From: JAJTFW01 sp964534995
Lineage (GTDB): Bacteria > Bacteroidota > Bacteroidia > AKYH767-A > OLB10
Assembly (NCBI GenBank): GCA_964534995.1
Contig: CAZHSC010000125.1
Coordinates: 1-5,512 of the forward strand
DNA: 5,512 nucleotides
Direction: 5' to 3'
Part shown: piece by piece, positions 1-5,512 of the stretch
Layout of the letters: every line of letters begins with the position of its first letter
Position numbering within the stretch: position 1 is the first letter of the stretch
The notes under the pieces: model-generated
What the model was told of the DNA's origin: nothing
Seen by the model: only the letters and a program-made list of their open reading frames with translations
The model's database searches: none
Made by a program: the position numbers and the translations under genes

Positions 1-61
1 TTTCAACATCAATACAAAATCAAATTAAAGTTGCATTAGAAACTTGATAGGAAGTTAATAA
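1..61. other. AT-rich stretch without a gene
   Basis: This stretch is clearly richer in A and T than the rest of the window and carries closely spaced stop codons in all frames I read on both strands. I see no promoter box, hairpin or start codon in it that I would defend. It is probably intergenic sequence downstream of the glycosyltransferase gene, or the left flank of the short coding-like remnant that follows. Confidence 0.5.
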
Positions 62-238
62 TACACAGGCTATTTATTTCCCTTTTTTCCGGTTAACATT
101 GGCTCAGCAGGATTGGATTCTATCGAACCATTTGATGGTGAATTCAGCGCCATAGGGTATAAATGGAATGTGAAAATCAATGGCAGGACCAGCAGTGTCA
201 TTCAAAATGCATATCCGGTGCTATTGCCAATTTATTGA
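62..238 (+). pseudogene. possible 3' remnant of a convergent gene (unrecognised)
   Basis: A plus-strand frame is open from just after a TAA at 59-61 to a TGA at 236-238. From about 101 onward it reads like ordinary protein (for example GLDSIEPFDGEFSAIGYKW). In that part 30 of 45 codons begin with a purine, as expected for real coding sequence. The frame has no ATG, and the part before about 98 is AT-rich and unconvincing, so if real it is a decayed or truncated C-terminus rather than an intact gene. It would run convergently towards the glycosyltransferase gene, with a weak hairpin between the two stops. I do not recognise the family. A competing minus-strand frame of 43 codons (201 to 70) overlaps it, so the coding strand is uncertain. 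Confidence 0.25.
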
Positions 239-244
239 TACCGT

Positions 245-263
245 AAAATGCCTTTGGATTTTT
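245..263. terminator. weak AT-rich hairpin between convergent stops
   Basis: AAAAT (245-249) pairs with ATTTT (258-262). CC (251-252) pairs with GG (256-257), with one bulged G at 250 and a TTT loop. Because the outer stem is A on one side and T on the other, the structure offers a short T run on either strand. It sits 15 bases past the glycosyltransferase stop (278-280) and 6 bases past the plus-strand TGA (236-238), where a bidirectional terminator would be expected. The stem is mostly A-T pairs, so its strength is doubtful. Confidence 0.3.
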
Positions 264-277
264 ATTGTAAAGAATTA

Positions 278-2251
278 TCAGTTCGACACTCCGTGCGAAC
301 CTAACAATGCTACATTCCCTATTACGAGTTTCAGGTCATTCCACACCTTAAAATCTTTCGCGTATAGCAGGTTGATACGGTCGCGTGTGGCGGCATCGAG
401 TGTGGAGGCGGAGGCAATGATGGAGGGACTGAGCACCCCTTCCTTCATACCCAATACCTTGTCATGCCGGGGATCGCGGCCTACCCAGGATATTTTTCCG
501 CTAAGCACGCTGAAGATATTGGCGAAAAAACCGCCTTTCCGTTCCATAAATATTACTAATGCCGGCGAAAGCAGCAGGAGGATAATACTCATACCGATGT
601 CGAACAATCGCTTGTTACGCCGGTTTACGGGATTGTTGATGCTAGGAACATCTACGAAGTATAAATCTCCTTTTTCATGTATACTGTTGCTGCCGATGAT
701 GAACAGGCTTTCCGGCGGTGCTATCTTGATCTCCACGCCCGGACGGCCAATGCGCAACATGTAATTGATGATGTCGGTGGATGGATGGTTTTTTCCGCAA
801 AAAATCACTTCATTTACCTCGTACATGCTGATCATGTCGATAAGCGCTGCGGGTTTTCCGAGATAATGCGAAGATAACGGATGCTCGCGACCGTTATTTT
901 GCTTTTCTTCAGCCACATATCCCACAAAATTGGTGTTGCTGCCACTCAGCATGATGAGAGACAGTATCCGCTGGACTTCATCGGCATCACCTGCAATAAG
1001 TAATCGTTTTTTGATACTTTCAGCGAAACGGAATTTTCGAATGCCGGTAAAATGCAGCGCAAGCCGGGTAGTGGTGACGGATAAACTTGCCCAGGCCGTT
1101 CCAAATAGAATAAGAGCACGGGAGAAACGCAGGCTTTCCGGCAACAGCGCATAGCCTACAAGAATAACTACCGTTCCTGACAGTAGTCCACGGATCATCC
1201 TGGATACTTTTACCGGGGTATCATAGCCTCCGTTAAGCCAGGCTCCGATGACCCAAACGAGAATGTAGACCGGCACCACTACGTTCATAAATAAAGGTGG
1301 ATATTGGGCCACCTGTTGGTTAATGGACCAGTAATTTTTTATAGCGACCATGCCTGCATAGATCAATAATCCGTCGGTGAGCGGAAGCCAGAGTATCTCA
1401 GCAAAGCGCCTGACAATGGCGAGTCCCGCCCGCAGCCATATGGCCAGGTTGATCAGGACTGCAAATAATGCTGCGCCACCGGGTGCGAAGTGCTTCTTAG
1501 CGAAGATCACCATTGCCCTGTAGAATACAAAAACATAATTGACACTGCTTTTTTTAGTACTCTCACCTTTGTAGTGGATGATGCGCGTGCCGGGATAGTA
1601 ATAGTTTTTATAGCCGGCTTTGGTGATGCGATAACTCAGGTCGATGTCTTCTCCATACATGAAATAATCTTCATCGAGGAGCCCGGTTTTGTCGAGGGTG
1701 CTTTTACGCAACAGCATGAATGCACCGCTCAGTACATCTACTTCGTGTGTTTGATCTTTGTCGAGATAGCCAAGATGGTATTTGCCAAAGGTCCTGGAGT
1801 GGGGGAACAAGGCAGATAGCCCGAAGATTTTATAGAATGCCACTGCCGGTGTAGGCAATCCACGTTTAGATTCCGGCAGAAAGTTTCCCTTTCCGTCGAT
1901 CATATAAACACCAAGTCCTCCGGCATCGGCATGCGTATCCATGAATGTGCATACTTTTACAAAAGTATCCTCTTCAACTACCGTATCAGGGTTGAGCAGG
2001 AGAATGTATTCGCCTTTCGCCTTTCGGATAGCCTGGTTGTTAGCTTTGCTGAATCCCAGGTTTTCGGTATTGATGATCAGCTGAACCTCCGGGAACAACT
2101 CCCTGACCATCTCCATGCTTCCGTCAGTGCTCGCATTGTCCACAACAAATATCTCCGTTTCCGTTTTATTCGCGGCATGCCGTACCGATTGAAGACATTG
2201 CTCCAGAAAATACCGTACATTGTAATTGACAATAATGATGCTGAGCTTCAT
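278..2251 (-). CDS. family 2 glycosyltransferase fused to a degenerate phosphoglycosyl transferase-like module
   Basis: This is a 657-residue inner-membrane protein in two parts. Residues 1-235 are a WbbL/rhamnosyltransferase-like GT2 domain (GT-A fold). Visible motifs are the N-terminal strand IIIVNYN, VDNASTDGS (37-45), LLLNPD (84-89, DXD-like metal/nucleotide site), LSGAF (174-178) and GEDIDLSYRI (200-209, likely catalytic acid region). About five membrane segments follow (near 257-277, 284-305, 321-339, 356-370, 377-395). Next comes a Rossmann-like domain (about 414-515, KKRLLIAGDADE) of the kind found in WcaJ/WbaP proteins. The end (545-657) resembles a bacterial sugar transferase: KRLFDI, a hydrophobic helix with the Ser-Pro break (562-563), ISWVG, and a tail matching the usual ENWSLWLDLKIL region. 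The middle of that domain and its Asp-Glu pair are missing. The ATG at 2251 gives the expected GT2 N-terminus. The gene lies 25 bases after recR and is probably in the same transcript. I infer sugar transfer to a lipid-linked or surface glycan; donor and acceptor are unknown. Confidence 0.85.
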   Translation of the reverse strand: MKLSIIIVNYNVRYFLEQCLQSVRHAANKTETEIFVVDNASTDGSMEMVRELFPEVQLIINTENLGFSKANNQAIRKAKGEYILLLNPDTVVEEDTFVKVCTFMDTHADAGGLGVYMIDGKGNFLPESKRGLPTPAVAFYKIFGLSALFPHSRTFGKYHLGYLDKDQTHEVDVLSGAFMLLRKSTLDKTGLLDEDYFMYGEDIDLSYRITKAGYKNYYYPGTRIIHYKGESTKKSSVNYVFVFYRAMVIFAKKHFAPGGAALFAVLINLAIWLRAGLAIVRRFAEILWLPLTDGLLIYAGMVAIKNYWSINQQVAQYPPLFMNVVVPVYILVWVIGAWLNGGYDTPVKVSRMIRGLLSGTVVILVGYALLPESLRFSRALILFGTAWASLSVTTTRLALHFTGIRKFRFAESIKKRLLIAGDADEVQRILSLIMLSGSNTNFVGYVAEEKQNNGREHPLSSHYLGKPAALIDMISMYEVNEVIFCGKNHPSTDIINYMLRIGRPGVEIKIAPPESLFIIGSNSIHEKGDLYFVDVPSINNPVNRRNKRLFDIGMSIILLLLSPALVIFMERKGGFFANIFSVLSGKISWVGRDPRHDKVLGMKEGVLSPSIIASASTLDAATRDRINLLYAKDFKVWNDLKLVIGNVALLGSHGVSN

Positions 2252-2276
2252 GGCAGTGTTTACCCGCTGAAAAATA

Positions 2277-2894
2277 TTATTTTACCAGTTGGTTATCATA
2301 GGGCACCCGGTTGATGATGGATCTTCCCAGTGTCACCTCATCGGCATATTCCAGCGCGCCGCCAATGGCTACGCCGCGGGCAAGTGTGCTTATTTTAACA
2401 TCAAAGGGTTTTAGTTTCTTATACAGGTAAAATAAAGTGGTATCTCCCTCCATGGTTGTGCTCAATGCGGCAATCACTTCCGAGACTTCTCCCCGGCCGG
2501 TTTTTACGCACAGGCTGTCAATATTCAGCTGTGAGGGCCCGACGCCATCCATTGGCGAAATTAATCCGCCCAATACGTGGTAATGGCCCTTGTATTGCTG
2601 AGTATTTTCAATAGCGATCACATCCCGGATATCTTCTACCACACAAACCAGGGAGGCGTCTCTCTTTGAATCGCTGCAAATACTGCACAGGTCTTCTGAG
2701 GAGATGTTATGGCAGTTACGGCAATATCTCAACTCTTTGCGTAAACGGAGAAGGACATCGCCAAATTGTTCAACATTTTCTGGCGAAGTTTTCAGCAGGT
2801 GCAATACCATTCGTAAAGCGCTTTTACGGCCTATGCCGGGAAGTTGTGCAAAAGCTTCAATAGCTTCTTCGAGTACTTTGGAAGGGAGTTGCAA
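2277..2894 (-). CDS. recR: recombination mediator protein RecR
   Basis: RecR works with RecO (and RecF) to load RecA onto SSB-coated single-stranded DNA in gap repair, acting as a ring-shaped DNA clamp in the cytoplasm. The 205-residue length is normal for the family. In order: a helix-hairpin-helix near residues 11-34 (LPGIGRKSALRMVLHLL); a four-cysteine zinc site (C58, C61, C70, C73); a Toprim domain from about residue 82 with the acidic segment VVEDIRDV (85-92) and TTMEGDTT (146-153); and the family signature LARGVAIGGALEYADEVTL (171-189). The start is TTG at 2892-2894. The only codons upstream before an in-frame TAA lack ATG or GTG, and the protein aligns with RecR N-termini from this point. 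There is no Shine-Dalgarno sequence. The gene is divergent from the symporter and leads into the glycosyltransferase. Confidence 0.96.
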   Translation of the reverse strand: MQLPSKVLEEAIEAFAQLPGIGRKSALRMVLHLLKTSPENVEQFGDVLLRLRKELRYCRNCHNISSEDLCSICSDSKRDASLVCVVEDIRDVIAIENTQQYKGHYHVLGGLISPMDGVGPSQLNIDSLCVKTGRGEVSEVIAALSTTMEGDTTLFYLYKKLKPFDVKISTLARGVAIGGALEYADEVTLGRSIINRVPYDNQLVK

Positions 2895-2910
2895 GAGAAT
2901 TGGTTTTGCA

Positions 2911-2938
2911 CAAAATTACGAATCCCCGATTGTTCAAA
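2911..2938 (-). promoter_or_regulatory. candidate Bacteroidota-type promoter for recR
   Basis: Read on the complement, TAATTTTG (2918 down to 2911) fully matches the TAnnTTTG -7 box of the Bacteroidota major sigma factor. A TTTG (2938 down to 2935) lies upstream as a -33 element, with 16 bases between them, slightly shorter than usual. Transcription would begin roughly at 2904-2907, leaving a 5' leader of only about ten bases before the TTG start codon. It would drive recR and probably the glycosyltransferase. The box match is visible in the sequence; the promoter function is inferred. Confidence 0.45.
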
Positions 2939-3002
2939 AAAACCCCGGGAGCAAGAAGATTTGACTTCATCAGGTTTTTTCTTTGTGCCTATACTTACCG
3001 GT

Positions 3003-4457
3003 ATGTCGCCCGTCCTCATTATCCTGCTTATAGCGCTCTATTTCCTGGTTTTACTGTGGATTTCATGGTATACAGCACGCGGTGCCGGCAATCAGGCCTT
3101 TTTTCTGGGTAATAAATCTTCCCCCTGGTATGTTGTTGCTTTCGGGATGATTGGCACCTCCTTGTCAGGGGTGACCTTCGTTTCGGTGCCGGGTACGGTA
3201 GCCGCCTCAGGCATTTCCTATCTGATGGTGGTTTTCGGTTATTTTATAGGGTACCTGGGCGTAGCTTTCATACTCCTGCCTTTATATTACCGTTTGCAGC
3301 TTACTTCCATTTACCATTACCTGCAGGAGCGATTCGGGAGGAGTTCATATAAAACGGGAGCGCTGTTCTTTATCATTTCACGAACCCTGGGCGCCACAGC
3401 CAGGCTTTATCTGGTGATCAGAGTATTGCAGGATTTGGTCCTGAACCAGCTGGGTATTCCATTTATTGCCACGGCGGTCTTTATCCTTTTACTCATCCTG
3501 GCCTATACATTTAAGGGAGGCGTTAAAACCATCGTCTGGACCGACACCCTTCAAACTACTTTCATGCTTGGCGGCCTCATCGCCTGCGTAGTATATGTAT
3601 TGAATCATCTCGATATCAGTTTTGCTGATGCCTGGACGAGGATGACGGAGCTTGGATTTAACAGGTTGCTGATAACGGATATTAATCATCCGGCGCATTA
3701 CCTTAAACATCTGCTGGGTGGCGCATTTATTGCCCTTACCATGACGGGCCTTGATCAGGAAATGATGCAAAAGAATATTTCTGTACGCACACTGAAGGAT
3801 TCGCAGAAAAATGTAGTAACACTGAGTGTCATCCTCATCTTTGTAAATTTTCTGTTCCTGTTCCTGGGTGGGGTGCTGTACCTTTTCAGCAATGATTACC
3901 AACTCGGTCTGCAAGGCGATGATCTCTTCCCCACGCTGGCCATGCAACACTTTCCGCCGGTAATGGGTCTGGTGTTCATCATTGCCCTTATTTCGGCATT
4001 ATTCCCTTCCGCCGACGGGGCTATCACGGCGCTCACCGCCTCCTTTTGCCTTGATATCATAGGTATACAACGCGATGAACGATTAAGTGAAGAAAGGCGG
4101 ACTGCCATCCGGCGTAAAGTGCACCTCTCCTTTGCGCTTGTATTCTTACTTTGTGTAATGGTTTTTCATTGGATTGACAACCGGTCTATAATCGATCTTA
4201 TCCTTAAACTGGCAGGTTATACTTACGGCCCATTGCTGGGCCTCTTCGCCTATGGTGTGTTGATGAAGTCGAAGCTCAATGAAAAACTGGTGCCCTTCAT
4301 TTGTCTGCTGGCGCCGGCACTGACCTGGATTCTGGCAGATAAAATACCGCTGTGGCTCGATGGTTTTAAATTCGGTTATGAGTTACTGTTAGTAAATGGA
4401 ATGATTACATTTATGGGTTTATTCCTCATTAGGAATAAAAACCTGAACCCGGCATAA
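3003..4457 (+). CDS. sodium:solute symporter (SSS/SLC5 family), substrate unknown
   Basis: This 484-residue integral inner-membrane transporter belongs to the solute:sodium symporter family (TC 2.A.21, LeuT fold), which uses the sodium gradient to import small solutes. About 13 membrane segments are visible. Diagnostic stretches are the broken first core helix with GTSLSGVTFVSVPG (51-64), LLPLYYRLQLTSIYHYLQERFG (start near 91), the conserved loop MTGLDQEMMQKN (247-258), and FPSADGAITALTASFCLDI (334-352), where the second sodium site is expected. These phrases are typical of a Bacteroidota subgroup whose substrate I cannot name. The ATG at 3003 was chosen because the protein then begins directly with the first helix (MSPVLIILLIALY). 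An in-frame ATG at 2844 would add a non-homologous leader read across recR. No Shine-Dalgarno sequence is present. The gene is divergent from recR, convergent with nfeD, and apparently monocistronic. Confidence 0.93.
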   Translation: MSPVLIILLIALYFLVLLWISWYTARGAGNQAFFLGNKSSPWYVVAFGMIGTSLSGVTFVSVPGTVAASGISYLMVVFGYFIGYLGVAFILLPLYYRLQLTSIYHYLQERFGRSSYKTGALFFIISRTLGATARLYLVIRVLQDLVLNQLGIPFIATAVFILLLILAYTFKGGVKTIVWTDTLQTTFMLGGLIACVVYVLNHLDISFADAWTRMTELGFNRLLITDINHPAHYLKHLLGGAFIALTMTGLDQEMMQKNISVRTLKDSQKNVVTLSVILIFVNFLFLFLGGVLYLFSNDYQLGLQGDDLFPTLAMQHFPPVMGLVFIIALISALFPSADGAITALTASFCLDIIGIQRDERLSEERRTAIRRKVHLSFALVFLLCVMVFHWIDNRSIIDLILKLAGYTYGPLLGLFAYGVLMKSKLNEKLVPFICLLAPALTWILADKIPLWLDGFKFGYELLLVNGMITFMGLFLIRNKNLNPA

Positions 4458-4473
4458 GTATACCCGGGTTTTT
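4446..4473 (+). terminator. rho-independent terminator overlapping the symporter stop codon
   Basis: AACCCGG (4446-4452) and CCGGGTT (4464-4470) form a perfect seven-pair GC-rich stem with an 11-base loop. The T run at 4469-4473 follows the downstream arm. The upstream arm lies in the last codons of the symporter and the TAA (4455-4457) is in the loop. There is no T run on the other side, so it should act on plus-strand transcripts only. Confidence 0.7.
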
Positions 4474-4510
4474 CAGTAGTAACCAGAAACGGCATCCATC
4501 ACTCCAAAAT

Positions 4511-4535
4511 CAATCCCGGCAGTGCCTTAAGCCGG
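4511..4535 (-). terminator. possible weak terminator downstream of nfeD
   Basis: CCGGC (4516-4520) and GCCGG (4531-4535) form a five-pair stem with a 10-base loop, 10 bases past the nfeD stop codon. On the minus strand the stem is followed by an imperfect T-rich stretch (ATTGATTTT). The position is right for ending nfeD transcription, but the stem is short and the T tract interrupted. Confidence 0.3.
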
Positions 4536-4545
4536 ATGCTTACTA

Positions 4546-5512
4546 TTAAACTGGCTTTACAATGATGGTGCCTCCTACTGCGGAAACTATTTCTACGGCG
4601 GTATTGGCCTCAATGAATCCGCTTTCGCTGCTGGCGGTATACACCTGATCACCTATGCGTATTTTCCCGGATGGGCGCAGCAGGGTGGTACTTATTCCCC
4701 GGGTACCTGCTTCGGGATGAAGGATGGCGGCAGAGTAACCGGCCGAGGAAGAAAGTTCGGTTGACAATACCATTTTATTAAACACCGGGCTTTTGGCAAG
4801 TACCTTACTGGCGAAAAGAAATAATCCCAGCGCTCCGGCCATTCCCACCAGCACCACTGCCATTGATTCTGCAAAGGCATACCCGCTCACACCGCTGAAA
4901 TCAAATCCATCGTTACGGAGTAAACTCGTGGTTAATCCCGCAATGAGCAGCAGTATGCCACTGATGCCCGCAACACCGAAACCGGGTATTATGAATATCT
5001 CCAGGAGAATTAAAATGATACCCCCAAAAGCCACCAGGATTTCCCAGTTCTCGGCCAGGCCCTCAAGGTACAATGGAGCGAAGTACAGGATCGCGGCGGC
5101 CAGGGCGAGGATAATAGGGAAGCCAATTCCGGGTTGCTGTAATTCATAATATAGCCCGCCTAGCATAATTAAAATCAACACCCCGCTGATGGCAGGATGT
5201 ATCAACCAGCCTATCAGTCGGTCCGTCCAGGCAGGATTGAATTTTTCAATATTATAGCTCTCAATACCGTTTTGTTTTAATGCTTCGTCAATGCTTTCGG
5301 CAATGCCATTGCAATATGAAAGTTTCAATGCTTCCGTGCTCGTTAATGTGAGTACTTTTCCTGAGTCATTTACCTGGGGAATGGTGATGCGCGGATCTAC
5401 CATGGCCTCGGCAATCCGCGGGTCACGTCCCCTGGCTTCTGCCGTGGAACGCATCATGCTGCGCATGTAACTTTGATATTTATCCGGCAAAGCTTCCGCT
5501 TGTTGGGTTACT
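4546..5512 (-). CDS. nfeD: long-form NfeD membrane serine protease, 5' end outside the window
   Basis: The visible 321 residues are the C-terminal part of a long NfeD protein, a membrane-bound ClpP/SppA-class serine protease thought to work with stomatin/flotillin-like partners on membrane proteins. Reading runs off the right edge. The codons between 5491 and 5511 (VTQQAEA) stay in frame and fit the family, so the TTG at 5490 is not the start. The fragment begins with the end of the protease domain (PDKYQSYMRSMMRS, then GRDPRIAEAMVDPR). Its lysine at 5479-5481 matches, in my recalled alignment, catalytic Lys138 of Pyrococcus PH1510. The matching serine lies off the window. Five membrane segments follow (visible residues about 107-123, 129-149, 156-175, 179-197, 217-235). 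The C-terminal NfeD OB-fold runs from about residue 268 (GTRGISTTLLRPSGKIRIGD, ending IIVKPV). It is convergent with the symporter, 88 bases apart. No slipin/flotillin gene follows it on this side. Confidence 0.9.
   Translation of the reverse strand, partial: VTQQAEALPDKYQSYMRSMMRSTAEARGRDPRIAEAMVDPRITIPQVNDSGKVLTLTSTEALKLSYCNGIAESIDEALKQNGIESYNIEKFNPAWTDRLIGWLIHPAISGVLILIMLGGLYYELQQPGIGFPIILALAAAILYFAPLYLEGLAENWEILVAFGGIILILLEIFIIPGFGVAGISGILLLIAGLTTSLLRNDGFDFSGVSGYAFAESMAVVLVGMAGALGLFLFASKVLAKSPVFNKMVLSTELSSSAGYSAAILHPEAGTRGISTTLLRPSGKIRIGDQVYTASSESGFIEANTAVEIVSAVGGTIIVKPV

Noticed and set aside
70..201. Minus-strand 43-codon frame starting ATG at 201 with a hydrophobic N-terminus
   Set aside because: It has an ATG and a stop, but no purine-first codon bias (23 of 43 codons), no ribosome site and no recognisable family. 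The opposite strand looks more coding-like. I cannot fully exclude a small protein here.
202..290. Alternative C-terminus of the glycosyltransferase by frameshift, reading about 25 more codons to a TGA at 202-204
   Set aside because: The normal frame ends at 278 just after the expected conserved tail of the sugar transferase-like domain, so no frameshift is needed.
180..764. Plus-strand frame of 194 codons opposite the glycosyltransferase 3' end
   Set aside because: Almost all of it is antisense to well-supported glycosyltransferase coding sequence, and its translation shows no domain or family pattern.
2960..2995. Plus-strand promoter for the symporter (TTTG at 2960, TTTCTTTG at 2978, or TTGACT with TATACT)
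   Set aside because: The TTTCTTTG box deviates from TAnnTTTG and its spacing to TTTG is only 14 bases. The TTGACT/TATACT pair is 23 bases apart and would start transcription at the start codon. None is convincing.
2844..3002. N-terminal extension of the symporter from an ATG at 2844
   Set aside because: The extra 53 codons overlap recR on the other strand and encode no membrane or conserved sequence. The family N-terminus begins at 3003.
4793..5149. Plus-strand frame of 118 codons opposite nfeD
   Set aside because: It is antisense to the NfeD membrane segments, with a low-complexity Ser/Pro/Ala/Ile composition typical of a shadow frame.
5458..5490. Loss of the NfeD catalytic lysine (Arg in the YMRSMMRS helix)
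   Set aside because: Counting along the remembered Pyrococcus protein places Lys138 at the start of the helix, which matches the retained lysine in PDKYQSYM, not the arginine further along.

Overview
The window looks like chromosomal DNA of a member of the Bacteroidota, probably a relative of the Chitinophagaceae. This is inferred from three things: the wording of the RecR, symporter and NfeD proteins; genes lacking Shine-Dalgarno sequences; and a TAnnTTTG promoter element of the kind used by this phylum. Base composition is even across the window, and there are no tRNA, rRNA, CRISPR or insertion-sequence signals.

Layout, left to right. Positions 1-277 are mostly AT-rich and hold no convincing intact gene, only a short coding-like plus-strand stretch (62-238) and a weak AT-rich hairpin. 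Positions 278-2251 (minus) encode a 657-residue membrane protein. It joins a family 2 glycosyltransferase to a module resembling a polyprenyl-phosphate glycosyl-1-phosphate transferase (WcaJ/WbaP type) whose catalytic core appears to be missing. Positions 2277-2894 (minus) encode RecR, starting at TTG; its stop lies 25 bases before the glycosyltransferase start, so the two are probably cotranscribed. After a 108-base divergent intergenic region, 3003-4457 (plus) encodes a sodium:solute symporter, with a rho-independent terminator folded across its stop codon. Positions 4546-5512 (minus) hold the 3' part of a long-form NfeD protein (membrane serine protease of the ClpP/SppA class plus a C-terminal OB-fold domain). 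Its 5' part lies beyond the right edge.

The genes do not form one obvious pathway. RecR is DNA repair housekeeping, the symporter imports an unknown solute, NfeD is membrane quality control, and the glycosyltransferase probably works on lipid-linked glycans at the inner membrane. The most unusual item is the glycosyltransferase fused to an apparently dead phosphoglycosyl transferase. I found no evidence for a multi-gene novel defence or mobile system.
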